Assembly: GCA_028023455.1 (NCBI GenBank)
Contig: JAQFVV010006294.1
Span: forward strand, 3,873,001 to 3,937,000
Reading direction: 5' to 3'
DNA from: Epiperipatus broadwayi
Taxonomy: Eukaryota > Onychophora > Udeonychophora > Euonychophora > Peripatidae
Length of the DNA stretch: 64,000 bases
Part shown: piece by piece, positions 51,341-62,924 of the stretch
Position numbering within the stretch: position 1 is the stretch's first letter
Layout of the letters: every line of letters starts with the position of its first letter
The notes under the pieces: model-generated
The model's input: the letters and a program-made list of their open reading frames with translations, nothing else
What the model was told of the DNA's origin: nothing
Databases searched by the model: none
Program-made: the position numbers and the translations under genes

Positions 51341-52186
51341 TTTATGTTTGACCACTATTTACATAAATGGATAGTTGTGAAGTTTCATTTCCAAAATAGA
51401 AATTCGTAACATTTATATTAGACTGTGATTCTATTGCCAAGATCCCAAAAGTGTTTAAAAATTCAAATTAAAAAAATAATTTATATTTTTCTTGAAATCA
51501 ATCTCTTGTGGCATAATTCTTCTACAATGGAAATGTTTATAACATAGCTCTCAGAAAATTTGAATTATTAAATAGTTTTTCATACTTCTTCTGTTAAGCA
51601 ATTTATTTCTTGATAAACAATAGACTTGATAGTTATAACAAAAAAATATAATTTCAGTATGCCAGTAATATTCCTCATAGAAGTATTCAATTGGTATTAG
51701 CCGATTTGGAATAAGCATTTTTTGTTTAAATACAGGATATTATTCCATAATTAGCTTTTTAGAAAAATTTAGATCACTTATCTCTTTCATTTTTAGCCAA
51801 TTATTAATAGTTCAATACTGCTTATCTTAAATTATGATATATTTTTTTAATATAAAACTATATCCGAGACCAAGGCAACTAATCAGAAAGATTTATCACA
51901 TAATAAATCTACATCTGAACCAGATTATAATATATCTGATTCTGAATCAAAAGTGTTCTAATAATAAAGTGGAAGCAGTTTCAAAGAACAATTCTGAAGT
52001 GGATAAATAGAAACAAATTTATATAAAATTATTCATATAAATTTTTAAAAAAATTTTGAATTATGCCACATATTCTTTATCCAAATTCTTATAAGACAAG
52101 AGTCTCTGACAACCTCAAAAGCTTATTGCTGAAATCCCTTCATTAGTATTTGTCGAAAAAAGTTTGTATCTGCTAAATAAAATTAT
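51341..52186. other. Intron sequence, nothing recognisable
   Basis: No feature supported. Confidence 0.4.
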
Positions 52187-52360
52187 TTATATAACACTCA
52201 CACAAGCAAGGTTAATATTTCTCATAAAATCTACTCATTTTTAGCTAGATCATTAATAATCCAGCTTGAAGGCTTATATAACACTCACACAAGCAAGGTT
52301 AATATTTCTCATAAAATCTACTCATTTTTAGCTAGATCATTAATAATCCAGCTTGAAGGC
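52187..52360. repeat. Exact 87-bp tandem duplication
   Basis: 52187-52273 and 52274-52360 appear identical over 87 bases, each starting TTATATAACACTCAC and ending GCTTGAAGGC. Exact identity implies a very recent event or an assembly artefact. Confidence 0.95.
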
Positions 52361-53399
52361 TTGCTAATACAAAATACTTATTATAATAACATTAAAATCC
52401 TATTAAAATATGACAAGATAATTTTTCAACTTAATACGATGATTTTATGTGACAATTCAGGAGAATATAGGGTAATAGTATAAATACAGAACCCAACTGC
52501 TTGATGGCATCGTTTGTCACAAAACGCACATCAATATATCATTTTAGCGGCCTTAATTTATGGCAGATACTACAATAGATTTTTGAGCCATAACAGGCCG
52601 CCTGAGGGCGATGTATTCTACAATTATGTAATGAAATACTATGCCCATTGCATTGTGATAGTATTTGTCAAGTGAGCGCTCTTGAACTCTCGCTATGGTC
52701 TGATTTAATGGTGGCCATATTTGAAAGAGACAAAAGTCTGCAATAATTCATTGTCGGAAATTTTTTAGAAAGCGTAGTGGAATTAGTATTCCATATTAAG
52801 AATTGTCATGTCATCACACACACTTCCCTACGCTTTTGAACTGCACACAACTTGAAATGGTTCTTCTTTTCAGCAAAGTTGTTTCCAATTTTGCGTGCAA
52901 ATGCCCATTTACGCATGAATACGTGCAAGAACTGTAAGGGAAGTTGGTTCGAGGGCTCCAAAATTCCGTTACTTACAGCTTTGAGACTTTCCTGTTATTT
53001 TATTTGCTTGTTACTTTTCTTATAGCTTTGAGGCTTCCCTGAAATTTTATTTGCGTGTTGCTTTTGGCTTTTTTTTTTTATGCCCCCGTAAATGGTGTTT
53101 TTTTTTTTGTTACTTGTTTTGGTTCACAACTTGTCCAAAGTTTCATTTATTTTTGATTCAATAAATTATTTTATAGGAAGCTGTTGTTTTTTGTTGTTGT
53201 TTACATGATTAGAAAGTAGGTAGGTAATATTTGATAAGTTCCATTAACAGTTAATTAAAGTAGGTAATATTTTATTATACCAAAATAAAAAAGAAGTGTT
53301 TTAAGAGTTTATTCAAAAGTCCCCACCCAATATATATATATAATAATAATAAAGAACTGTGCAGTAAAATAATAAAATGTTTAAAAAGAAAATCCAAAA
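52361..53399. other. Non-coding, partly less AT-rich
   Basis: A short diverged duplication CAGCTTTGAGACTTTCCTG / TAGCTTTGAGGCTTCCCTG lies at 52977 and 53022. No gene. Confidence 0.4.
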
Positions 53400-54240
53400 A
53401 GAAGTCTATAATTAAAAGTCAAAACAAACCTTCCCCGCCATCCCACATCCTCCGACTTAAAAAAAAAAAAAAGTGTTTTTTAAAAACGAACTGTTTATGT
53501 CTTTTTTAAAATTAAAGGCCCAAAAATTAAAGAAGAACTTTTCGCTATCATATAGTATAGCTTTCTGTAGCGTAAAGGTTTGAATCAAAAAAGAGAAAAG
53601 CCTCGTAATAAATTAACAAAAAAAAAAGAAGACAACAATTCAAAATCAAAACAACACTTCTCTCCTCCACCTCTAAAAACCAAGTGTTTGTTTATTCAAA
53701 AGTACCGAATTGTTGAAATCTTTCAGCAAATCAAAACATCAACCAAAAAAAAAGGAGATAAGTTCAAAGCAAACAACCAATCCCCCCCCCCCACCATCTA
53801 AAAACAACAAAGTATTTGTTAGCGTATTTTTGTGTAAACAAACTGATAATTTCAAAGTAAACCAACACCCCTAACACCATCTAAAAACAAAGTGTTGTTT
53901 CTTAAAAAAACGAACCAATAAAAAAATCGGGTGGAAAAAAAAACTTTGGTTTACCATAAGTAATATTATATAAAGAAACCGATGGATAGTTAGTCGATAA
54001 TTTAAAAACAAACCAACACCCCTAGGCCTTCTAAAAACAAAGTTCTAAAAACAAAGTATTTGTTTATTAAAAAAAAAACCCCGGGTGGAATTAAAAAAAA
54101 ACGGTAGTGGTTTACCGTATATTATGTAAACCAAACAGACAGGCCGATGACGAAAAAAAAAATTAAAAACTGGTTTAAAAAAAAAAACAAAAAAAAATCT
54201 TTTACTGTAATATTATGTAAACAAATAGACGGCACATGAA
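53400..54240. repeat. Irregular tandem array
   Basis: CCATCTAAAAACAAAGTGTT-like units recur near 53672, 53795, 53877 and 54030, followed by A-rich tracts and GTGGTTTACCGT/TTGGTTTACCAT segments (53950 and 54107). Diverged, non-coding. Confidence 0.55.
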
Positions 54241-55073
54241 TCGGTATACTGATGTGCATTGGGCGAAAAAGAGCGCCATCAAACAGTAGAGTTCAGTATT
54301 CATACTATTACCGAATATAGATCTTCAGCAATTGATAATTCTAGAATCAGCACTAACTTTTGGACTGCAGTCCTAAATATTATTACATAGTACTAGAACA
54401 TTATCTCTCGATCTGACTATATGTGTAAAAATACAGTTGCTTAACAATGAATGTTTAAAACTGTATAAGTACATTAACTATTCAATAAGTTCAAATTTAC
54501 AAATATGCTGCTTTTATTTTTTTTGATAAAATTGCAGATCTCCCCTCCTGAATTACAAAATAAAAACATTTTAAATGGTCAAAACAAACACTAAAATGAA
54601 AGACATGCTTAAATGTTTTGTGTGTACACAAGTACAAAAATATACATTCAACTTTTCAAACAAAAAAAAAACATCTTTAGTAGGAAAACCAACAAACAAT
54701 GAGCAACATATTTATTATACCAGCATAATCATATTCTATATATTTGTGAAAAGACTTTTGACTTTTAGAAATGATTCGAATGTGACCATTGAAAAAGACA
54801 ACGTTCCTGACATCAAATTGATTATTAGCTTCTGGCCTGATTAAATCCCTTATTAATTTGCAAAAATGCAGCTGCCAAGATAAACCATAGATTAAAAGAA
54901 AAACTTGAAATAATGCATTTCTTTGATCTTGATTATAAACTATTATTTGTCCAGTTTATAGTGCATTCATTAATAAGGCAATGTAGTTTGAGATACTACA
55001 ATAAATAAATGCTAGAATCAAGAATGTTAATACAATTTTTAAATATCTAAATCTTTATTCCTAGAACTCTTAC
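54241..55073. other. Intron sequence, nothing recognisable
   Basis: An 89-codon ORF at 54575-54844 on the plus strand has no recognisable family and lies in AT-rich DNA. Confidence 0.4.
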
Positions 55074-55187
55074 CTCTTTTTCTGATTCACATTGAGTGAT
55101 CTGTTTTTCTAATACTTCAATCTGTTTCTCCTTTTCTAATAATTGTTGCTTAAGAACATTTTTTCCCTCAATTTCCAATTGATTTTT
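55074..55187 (-). CDS. Coiled-coil gene, exon A (5'-most exon identified)
   Basis: The minus-strand exon has an acceptor ending TTTTTAG and donor GTAAGA. It is 114 bases, exactly 38 codons, phase 0 on both sides, beginning KNQLEIEGKNVLKQQLLEKE and ending TQCESEKE. It is continuous predicted coiled coil and joins exon 47399-47950 in phase. No start codon here, so earlier exons lie further right or beyond the window. I could not find them among the repeats from 55.2 to 64 kb. Confidence 0.8.
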
Positions 55188-55656
55188 CTAAAAATATATA
55201 TATAAACAAAATAAATGTTATACATTTATACACTAATATGTATAAATTATAAAAACACAAAAGTATAATTATATAATGATAACACAGTTAATTGCTCAAG
55301 AGGACGTGACATTCTATTCAAATGACACAAATGTTTTTTTTTTCTTCAGATTTTTTATTCTAAATATGTTTAAAATAAATAACAAAATTTTAAGCAACTA
55401 TTGCAATAAAACTTAAATATTTAGGCAAAAAGAATTTGTGTGAATATTTTTATTATTATTAATGTTGATAATTTATTTATTTAGTGAATAGTAATAATAA
55501 CAAGTCAGATGCCACATGACTTATATATAGCTTGCACTTACAAATATGTAATATTAAGAGCGTGCTAATAGCCCTAAACAAGCTTTTTTTTTTATTTATG
55601 ATCAATGCTACTACAAGAGAAGGCATTCAAATCATTTTTATCTTGGATTGTCCCCA

Positions 55657-55697
55657 TCCCCAGACTGGTTTCGACCTATGGGTCTCTTCAGCGAGGA
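55657..55697 (-). ncRNA. Hammerhead ribozyme motif, left arm copy
   Basis: On the minus strand: stem I UCCUCG, core CUGAAGA, stem II GACC-CAUA-GGUC, GAA, ACCAGU, C, then UGGGGA. It is identical to the right-arm copy except ACCAGU replaces ACCGGU, which breaks the symmetry of stem III. Confidence 0.65.
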
Positions 55698-56435
55698 GTT
55701 GGGACATTAGATTTAAAAAACCAACTCAAGCAAAGCATTTATCTAAAAGTTAATTGTTAGAAGAAGATCTGAAACTTTTAGACATCTACATGTCTTTAAA
55801 GTCAGCTCTCCAACTGAAAAAAAAAAAATCATATGGGCCTGAACTTAATTCAGATACTCCATATATTAGTAGGCTTAGCCCTTTAATTTAGCTAAAGCCA
55901 CAACAGCAAAATAATAATAGTAATAATAACAAGTCAGATGTCACATGACTTATATATAGCTTGCACTTACAAATATGTAATATTAAGAGCGTGCTAATAG
56001 CTCTAAACAAGCTTTTTTTTTTTATTTATGATAAACCGGTCTGGGGATGGGGACAATCCAAGATAAAAATGATTTGAATGCCTTCTCTTGTAGTAGCATT
56101 TATCATAAATAAAAAAAAAAAAGCTTGTTTAGAGCTATTAGCACGCTCTTAATATTACATATTTGTAAGTGCAAGCTATATATAAGTCATGTGACATCTG
56201 ACTTGTTATTATTACTATCATTATTTTGCTGTTGTGGCTTTAGCTAAATTAAAGGGCTAAGCCTACTAATATATGGAGTATCTAAATTAAGTTAAGGCCC
56301 ATATGATTTTTTTTTTTTTCAGTTGGCAAGCTGACTTTAAAGACATATAGATGTCTAAAAGTTTCAGATCTTCTAACAATTAACTTTTAGATAAATGCTT
56401 TGCTTGAGTTGGTTTTTTAAATCTAATGTCCCAAC

Positions 56436-56476
56436 TCCTCGCTGAAGAGACCCATAGGTCGAAACCGGTCTGGGGA
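56436..56476 (+). ncRNA. Hammerhead ribozyme motif (type I), family B, intact core
   Basis: Stem I UCCUCG pairs with UGGGGA (six pairs, two of them G-U). The core is CUGAAGA (fits CUGANGA), stem II GACC-CAUA-GGUC is fully paired, then GAA. Stem III is the self-complementary ACCGGU, and C at 56470 is the cleavage residue. All invariant core positions are present. Because stem III has no loop, cleavage would need two copies in tandem or in a dimer, which suits the tandem monomers here. Confidence 0.72.
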
Positions 56477-56594
56477 TGGGGACAATCCAAGATAAAAATG
56501 ATTTGAATGCCTTCTCTTGTAGTAGCATTTATCATAAATAAAAAAAAAAGCTTGTTTAGAGCTATTAACATGCTCTTAATATTATTTAGTGAAT

Positions 56595-59500
56595 GGATTT
56601 TTTTTTTTTTTTTAGATAGCTCAATTATTAATAAAATATTATTAAAAAAAATCTGTAGACATTTCAACCAGTAGATATATTCATTAGTGATTTTATTAAG
56701 TTCATTTCTGATACTATAATAATAAGTTCAATAATCATTAATTATGTGTTTCATGGTATGTTTGTTCACATCTATTTAGGTCAGAGGTTGCTAAATTTAA
56801 ATTGTCCTAAGTAGATAATCACAACAACTATAGGTTGTCTTAAATCTGATGATGAGATACCTATAACATCTAAAAAGATCAAATCCAGGTAACTTTGTTA
56901 TTGGACCCCCCCCCCCAAAAAAAAAGCCTCTCCAACCTCATTTAGGCCATAATTCTAGTTTTCTAGGTTTTAGTTTGAATATCCTCAAAGCGAATTTGAA
57001 TTTAAAACAGGTTTTAGGTGATAAAATTATATTTTGAATTATTGGCAAGTCCAATCTACTTAATAACTTTTTATACATTTTCTATTTGCAAACTTCTTTT
57101 CAAATACTTGGTGAATAAATATGTGAAAAAATAGAAAGTCATTGAAAGGAGAACTAGTAATATTTCTCCTAGGGATATTTAATTGGGTAGTCAAAGGTTG
57201 AATATTAGGACTTTTTTTCCAAATAGGAGCACAGTATTGATGTGTAGAATATTCTAGCTAAAGAAGCTGTCAGTAAAGCACTTGCATCACAATCCCAAGT
57301 AAATTCAATCAGCTTTCCAAAGATTATTCCTAGAAATTATTTTAGATCTAATCTTGAATTTATGGGGAAAATGTTCATGGTTTAAGGTTATTTCTAAATA
57401 GCATGGATACGATTGTATTTTAGTCTTTATTCAAAGTTATATTCAAATTATGAGATGTTTACTTATTGTTTAAATAAAAAAAATTGTGCTTATTGCCTTT
57501 GTTAGAGTAGAAATAATATCCAATCTCTGAAAAAGATTTCCAAACTTTTTATATTCTTATTGAAAAACTTTCTAGTTCTAGAAAGGATTTTTTTTATAAA
57601 GTCAAAGCATATACCATTAGAATAGATGGATTTCCTGCATTTAGTTTCTGGAAAATCACTAATGATTATATTAAATAAAGTAGATGAAAGAAGTGGTGTG
57701 ATAGTTGTATTTACTACAATTATTATTTAGTGTTGCTTGAATTTTTATATTAAATAATATTTTGCCAAGTAAATTAATGATTTTCCATTTTTCAAAACTA
57801 AAACATAAGTTAAGATTAAAATCAACAAAAATAACATCAGTTTTTAATTTCTTTTGAAAGCTTTTTGTTATGTAAATGGCTAAAGATAAAAAAAAAAAAT
57901 TTCACAGTAGCTTTTTCCTGGCCTATACATAGTCTGTGTAAATAAATGGCATTCAAGAATTTCCAAAACTCTTTCAAATAGCTTGTAGCAAAAACATAAT
58001 AATGATATTGGATTTTCTGGATCAATGAATGGATTCATTTAGTTTTAAAACTATTAAAAGTTTTGTTTTGATGCCAAATTTTAGGAGTTGTTGCTGTATG
58101 AATAATGTTGCTGAATAGTTTTACCGATCATGTTTTAGCTTTATGTTCTAAATTTTTAGAAACTCTGAAAGTATGTTGTCTGCGTCTTTAAAGAAATATT
58201 ATGACTCACACTTCTGCTTCAATGATTTTTTTTTTTCACTTTATCAATCTCAGTTTAGAAATCTGATATATGAGTAACAACCCAATTAACATAAGTCACT
58301 TTTATGTCAACCAATATTATATAAAACTGATTGAATCTTTTGACTAAATCATTTGACTAACACTTTTAAAGCAATTTCTGGATCTTTGATAAACAAATAA
58401 CACATAAAATCCTTGCTGATTTTGTTCCAACATGGAATGAATCGACATCCATGATGGATAAACTTTTTGGCAGCTATTGCTAGGAGTTTGTTAAATTTAT
58501 CCATTATATTGATTCCATTTAATTTTCCTTAAATTCTATCTTGGATAAGTTTCAAATTTAAAAATACGAATTCATATAGTAATTAGAATTAATTTATATG
58601 GGTTAGAGTAAATGAACCAATATCAGATCAGAAGATAATAGTGAAAATATTTTTTACCAAAACAAAACATACATCAAAGATTATCTCTGTTTCATGTTTG
58701 TCTGAATGAAATGTTCTTTCCTCATGTTCTTTCTTCATTTGGATTTACAAAAATATATATATATATTTTATTCATCCAATGAATGCACTTCCCCAAAGAA
58801 TAGTAAAAGAAATAAAATCTCTTATAAATACAAAAAAATACAGGATTTGGAAAATGAGAATAGGGCCAGTTAGTATTGGGAGGTTTGTAAATATTGCATA
58901 CATAAAAATAATCCACATTGAGCTGGTATTTTTCTACCCGCTCATATTCATATATATACGCACATATATATATATTATTAAAACCACGTATATATTATTT
59001 TATAATAAAACATATTTTTTATACTAAAAATAAATAATAAAACTTGTTTTTTGAAATGGAATGTTAAAAGTTTTGAAATCAATTAAATCAAGATAACAAA
59101 AAAAAAAGATCTTGCAAGTTTTTTTAAAATAAAAGTTTGTCTTTTGTTTTATTTCTAATTCTTAGAAATGCTTAAAGATGGAAAAGTACAGATTTTTTTG
59201 CAATTAGCTCTATTGTTGAAACTTTGATAGTGGAGATATTTTTGTACTACCTATTACGCTCATCAATTTGGAAAGTTTTCTCAGGATTATAATTAACATT
59301 GAAAAAAACAACAACTAAATTACGGGTTTGACTTTTGTTTAAAAATTAATTGGAATTTTGCCAAAGTTAGTGACTGGTCTGTTGGTTTATATTCGGCTCA
59401 TACTCTTTGACAATTTAAAACCTACTAAATAAAATTAAATAAAAAAGTGTAGAGATTATGTCGAGTAACTAGAGGATCAGAACTTTCCTCTTCGGGAACT

Positions 59501-60383
59501 GCTCTTTCCGTTACCACCTGGAACTGCCATTGGAAATGCCGACCGTACATAGAGACATGTAGAGCTAGCCGAGGAAACTGAATTAACATGGAAAGCTAGG
59601 ACAAACAATGACAAGCATAGGATGAAATACTTCTCCCTCAGAACCAATCCACTGATCGATCAGGGTAGCAGACTTTTTTTTTTTATTACAAGTAACATTT
59701 GTGTGTTAACATATAAGATGTATAATGACATAATAGAATTTTGAAAAGTTTTCACTTCAAGCAGATATAAGTTTCAACATAAAAATTTTTTTTTTTTTAT
59801 GGATTTGTTTACTAACTTAAATTAACTGGCATTATATATGTTTTATTTTATTAATTAACCTTACTTTGCTTACCTATCATTATTATATTGGTAGAGTGTA
59901 TTTACATAAAATTGTATACTCGATCTAAGGTAATAGATATAGGATTTAACATTTGCAAGAGAGGGTTTGAACGCTGCTAACAAGCACGCTCTTATAGTAA
60001 GTCGCCTTTGAATATAACATAATGGTAATTTTCTTTACATTTGGATAAAGTATGGTACATGTTCTTTCAAGAATGATTTGTTAGATCTGGATTAGTAAGA
60101 AATAGACCGAGATAGTTTGATTAAATAAATGCAAGGGGGGGGGGGAGAGAATAAGAAAAAAGAAAGATAGTGTAATAAATATTTCAAGATTGCTCAAGTG
60201 TCTGTTTATTTTATTTAACTAGTTAAGTATGATATTCATCTTATAGAATTTAAGTCCGATATAAATTATTTTATAAATTACATTTGGTGATTGCCGTTCA
60301 TAAATAAATACAACTGTGATTATGAAAACAATCTGGTTCCAAGCTAGGCATGCTTGGTGGTACCCTCAAATGGCCACTGTAGA
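56595..60383. other. Long AT-rich stretch without a recognised gene
   Basis: Holds a poly-C run (56907-56917) and TA microsatellites at 58751-58768 and 58955-58977. A less AT-rich patch lies at 59450-59680 (many C/G-containing words, no ORF) and might belong to the 5' LTR or leader of the gypsy element that follows; a matching 3' LTR would be outside the window. A poly-G run is at 60135-60146. Confidence 0.4.
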
Positions 60384-60432
60384 TGCATAATCTTTAAGTC
60401 AAATAATTTTTTACTTTTGGGAAATATATATA

Positions 60433-60632
60433 TTCTAGCATGTATGCATGTGCAGCGCAACTGTTCCCAAAAGCTATTAATATAAAATAGATAACTAAAA
60501 ACAATCGAGTTGAGCGCTTTCAAAGGATCTTGCCTTCATAATCATAGCTTGCTACTACGTTTAATGATATGCAAATATGCTAATTCCATTTCTTTTGGGA
60601 ACAGTTGCACCGCAATCGCACGCGTTCTAGAA
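60433..60632. repeat. Fold-back MITE (~200 bp) with GCAACTGTTCCCAAAAG arms
   Basis: GCAACTGTTCCCAAAAG in the left arm (60457-60473) is perfectly inverted at 60592-60608. Outer parts (TTCTAG...) also pair with mismatches. A 12-bp direct repeat TGCATAATCTTT lies at 60384-60395 and 60634-60645, close to both edges, possibly a target duplication with some divergence at the left. The interior carries AGCGCTTTCAAAGG. Confidence 0.7.
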
Positions 60633-60854
60633 TTGCATAATCTTTGAAAATTTACAGACTAAGTTAAAAGGTCGTGGCACAGAGAAAAAAATATTTTAAA
60701 AATGGCATCCAATGTGGGCATTTTAACTAAATAAACAGCCTGACATCAGGGTAAAAGGGGGCTAAGGCCGGTTCGGTGGTTAAAGTGGAGAGTTAGTGTC
60801 ATGGTAAGGGAGGGTTTTGAGTTTCAAAGTAAATTTAAAACATTTTAGATAAAA

Positions 60855-61420
60855 TGCAAGATAGAATTAAAATAAAAATGTTTGAAGGAGATAAAAAAGA
60901 GACTATTTGAATACTTGGAAAGTTTAGAAGAGTGTTTTTGTATGTATGGGATAAGTGAAGAAGAAAAAATAATTATAGCAAGTAATGATTTGGCAGGTAC
61001 GGCAAGAGATTGATGGAGAATGATACAGAGAAGACCGGACAATTTTAAACAGTACAAAAATATATTAACGTATACATTTTGGAATGTAAAGAGATAAGAA
61101 AAAAAATGAAGAGTGGCAGAATTAGAAAGATATAAAAAAGAAAGAATAGGATATAGACAGTTTCTTTTAAAGAAAATGTTGAAATTGAGAAGGATGATAG
61201 AATATCCTATTTCTGAACGGCAGATTATAAGTATTATAAAAAAAAATATGCCGAAAAATGTACAAGAATTTAGCTATCTGTAGGTGTGAAAGAGTGGAAG
61301 ACATATTGGAAGTTCTTAGAGAGAAAGAAAAGTACAACTACCTAAGCTGTTAAATGTAGTCATTGAGGAAGAAAAAAAATATAAATGATGGCGGAACATA
61401 CTTGTCCTACGATAATGATA
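60855..61420 (+). pseudogene. Gypsy gag-like remnant
   Basis: Open pieces in different frames contain FEYLESLEECF and EEEKIIIASNDLAGTARD, the layout seen near the N-terminus of gypsy Gag (charged helix, then a LxGxA segment). No CCHC knuckle was seen. The assignment rests on position and loose resemblance. Confidence 0.5.
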
Positions 61421-61925
61421 AAAATACAGGAAATAGAGATCCAGACTCTATTAGCCATGGGGAGCCAAGTCTCGATAATCTCAAATAAAATATTAGATCA
61501 AATCAGAGCTCAGGAGAGGGAAATACAGTTGTTACCATTAAAAAATAACTATGGCTAATGGTAAAAGAGTTAAGTTGGATCCTATACAAATATACGGGGA
61601 AGTACAAGTGGTGGGAAAAAAACTACAGTATACATTATTATCAATGCCAGGTTTAGTAGATCTTAATTGGCGTTGGATTATATACACCGAACCGGGATGA
61701 AAATTAATTATAGCGAAGAGAATATAATGATAGGAAATGAAAAGGTGCCATGTAGTGGGTATAGCAGACAGAGTGATAACAGGGTAGCTTATATAGTAAC
61801 TGACGACATATACCAACAAATAGAATAAAATAACTGAGGGAGTAATAATAGGGGCAGGAAAAGTCAACTTAAAGAGGCAGTTGTGCAAAATGAACAAGTA
61901 TTCGCCATAAAACCTGGAATTATAA

Positions 61926-62177
61926 AGGGATATGTTCATCAGATAAAGGTGAAAGAAGAAATTCATTTCCAGGGCAGGGCGTACCCAGTTCCTATCAAAT
62001 ATAAAAAATGAAGTTGATAAACAAATGCAACAAATGGAACAATGGGGTATCATAAAAAAAAAACAATCACCGTATATAAACCCTTTAGTAATTGTAAAAA
62101 CAAAAGATGGCTCTATGAGAGTATGCTTAGATGCTCGTCAGTTAAATACTATTAACCCTTTCAACGATGATTATATA
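61926..62177 (+). pseudogene. Gypsy reverse transcriptase, N-terminal fragment
   Basis: Shows the fingers motif pattern AYPVP...EVDKQMQQMEQWGII, SPYINPLVIVKTKDGSMRVC and LDARQLNTIN, which are RT domains 0-1 of Ty3/gypsy. A frameshift lies near 62005-62012. The frame is cut by the insertion at 62178. Confidence 0.85.
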
Positions 62178-62924
62178 ATTGGCCGAATGAGTTAAAAATC
62201 AAAACTTTTAATTGGCCAACTCACAACTTTAACAAAATCAATTGTTAAAATAGATTCACTTTTAATAATATAAATACGTTTGTTTCGTTTGTAAAAAGTA
62301 TATTAATAATTTGTCAGATTATGAAAGTAAACCAAAGTCTTTTCAAAAATAAAATTTGATTTATAATTTAAAAAATATTCAATTGCGGTGAAATTAAAAG
62401 TAACCGCTATTTGACCAACCAAAAAGATTTCTGACGTAATCTTTTTTTTTTTCACTTTTACGTTAAGATAAATATGTAGCAATAAATAAATAATTCTTGG
62501 TAACATCTTAACTATTTTTTTAAAATAATTTGATTTTCAGTATTATTTTATCAATAATAATTTGTAATTCAATTCAAATATTGTTTAAAATGTTGTAAAC
62601 ATTCGTTTATCATTTTCGAAATAAAACACAAAACAAACATAACTTTTTGGCAGCCATTTTCCTTTCTGACAGAAGTTTGACAGCCAATAAGATTCAAGAA
62701 AAGGTGGTGAGAAGGCGGTGCTTTGGTTTTGTTTGACATATATGGTCATTTTTTATTGATTTTTTACTTGTAAAATAATTCTGAAGAGGGCACCATCTTA
62801 CAGATCTTTTGATTTTCTTTTCAATCACGTATCATATGTATTCGTGGGATAAAAAGTAGCTGATTTAGAGTGACGTCAAATCTTCTCGTTTTTTTATGAG
62901 TCAGGCAGTTGAAAGATTAATATA
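62169..62924. mobile_element. 737-bp insertion in gypsy RT with ~9-bp duplication
   Basis: GATTATATA (62169-62177) and GATTAATATA (62915-62924) flank 62178-62914. Without the insert, the RT sequence passes from the domain-1 aspartate region straight to the PDRDVQP segment. It has no ORF of substance. Ends show only weak inverted similarity. A 9-bp duplication fits a Mutator-like element, but the terminal evidence is thin. Confidence 0.6.

Larger units (their letters stand above)
55477..56594. mobile_element. Head-to-head array of hammerhead-ribozyme monomers (retrozyme or Penelope-like) with 13-bp target duplication
   Basis: TTATTTAGTGAAT at 55477-55489 and 56582-56594 flanks a 1092-bp insert (55490-56581). 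The right half (about 56037-56581, plus orientation) contains one full monomer, 56042-56470 (429 bp), delimited by two GGUC|UGGGG ribozyme cleavage sites, then a partial second monomer. The left half (55490-56036) is the same arrangement in minus orientation. ORFs such as 55532-55753 and 56380-56667 are mirror images and not genes. The partial-full-partial arrangement around a ribozyme is typical of retrozymes and of Penelope pseudo-LTRs; an inverted 5' half fits twin-primed reverse transcription. It lies about 300 bases from coding exon A. Confidence 0.82.

Noticed and set aside
55532-55753. ORF of 73 codons, repeated as 56380-56667 on the other strand.
   Set aside because: Mirror-image ORFs produced by the inverted ribozyme monomers; they overlap the hammerhead in antisense and have no independent coding signal.
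59450-60760. 5' LTR of the gypsy element.
   Set aside because: No partner LTR is inside the window and no convincing TG...CA ends or primer-binding site could be fixed.
61538-62053. 171-codon minus-strand ORF.
   Set aside because: Antisense to the gypsy protease-RT region, where plus-strand motifs are clear.
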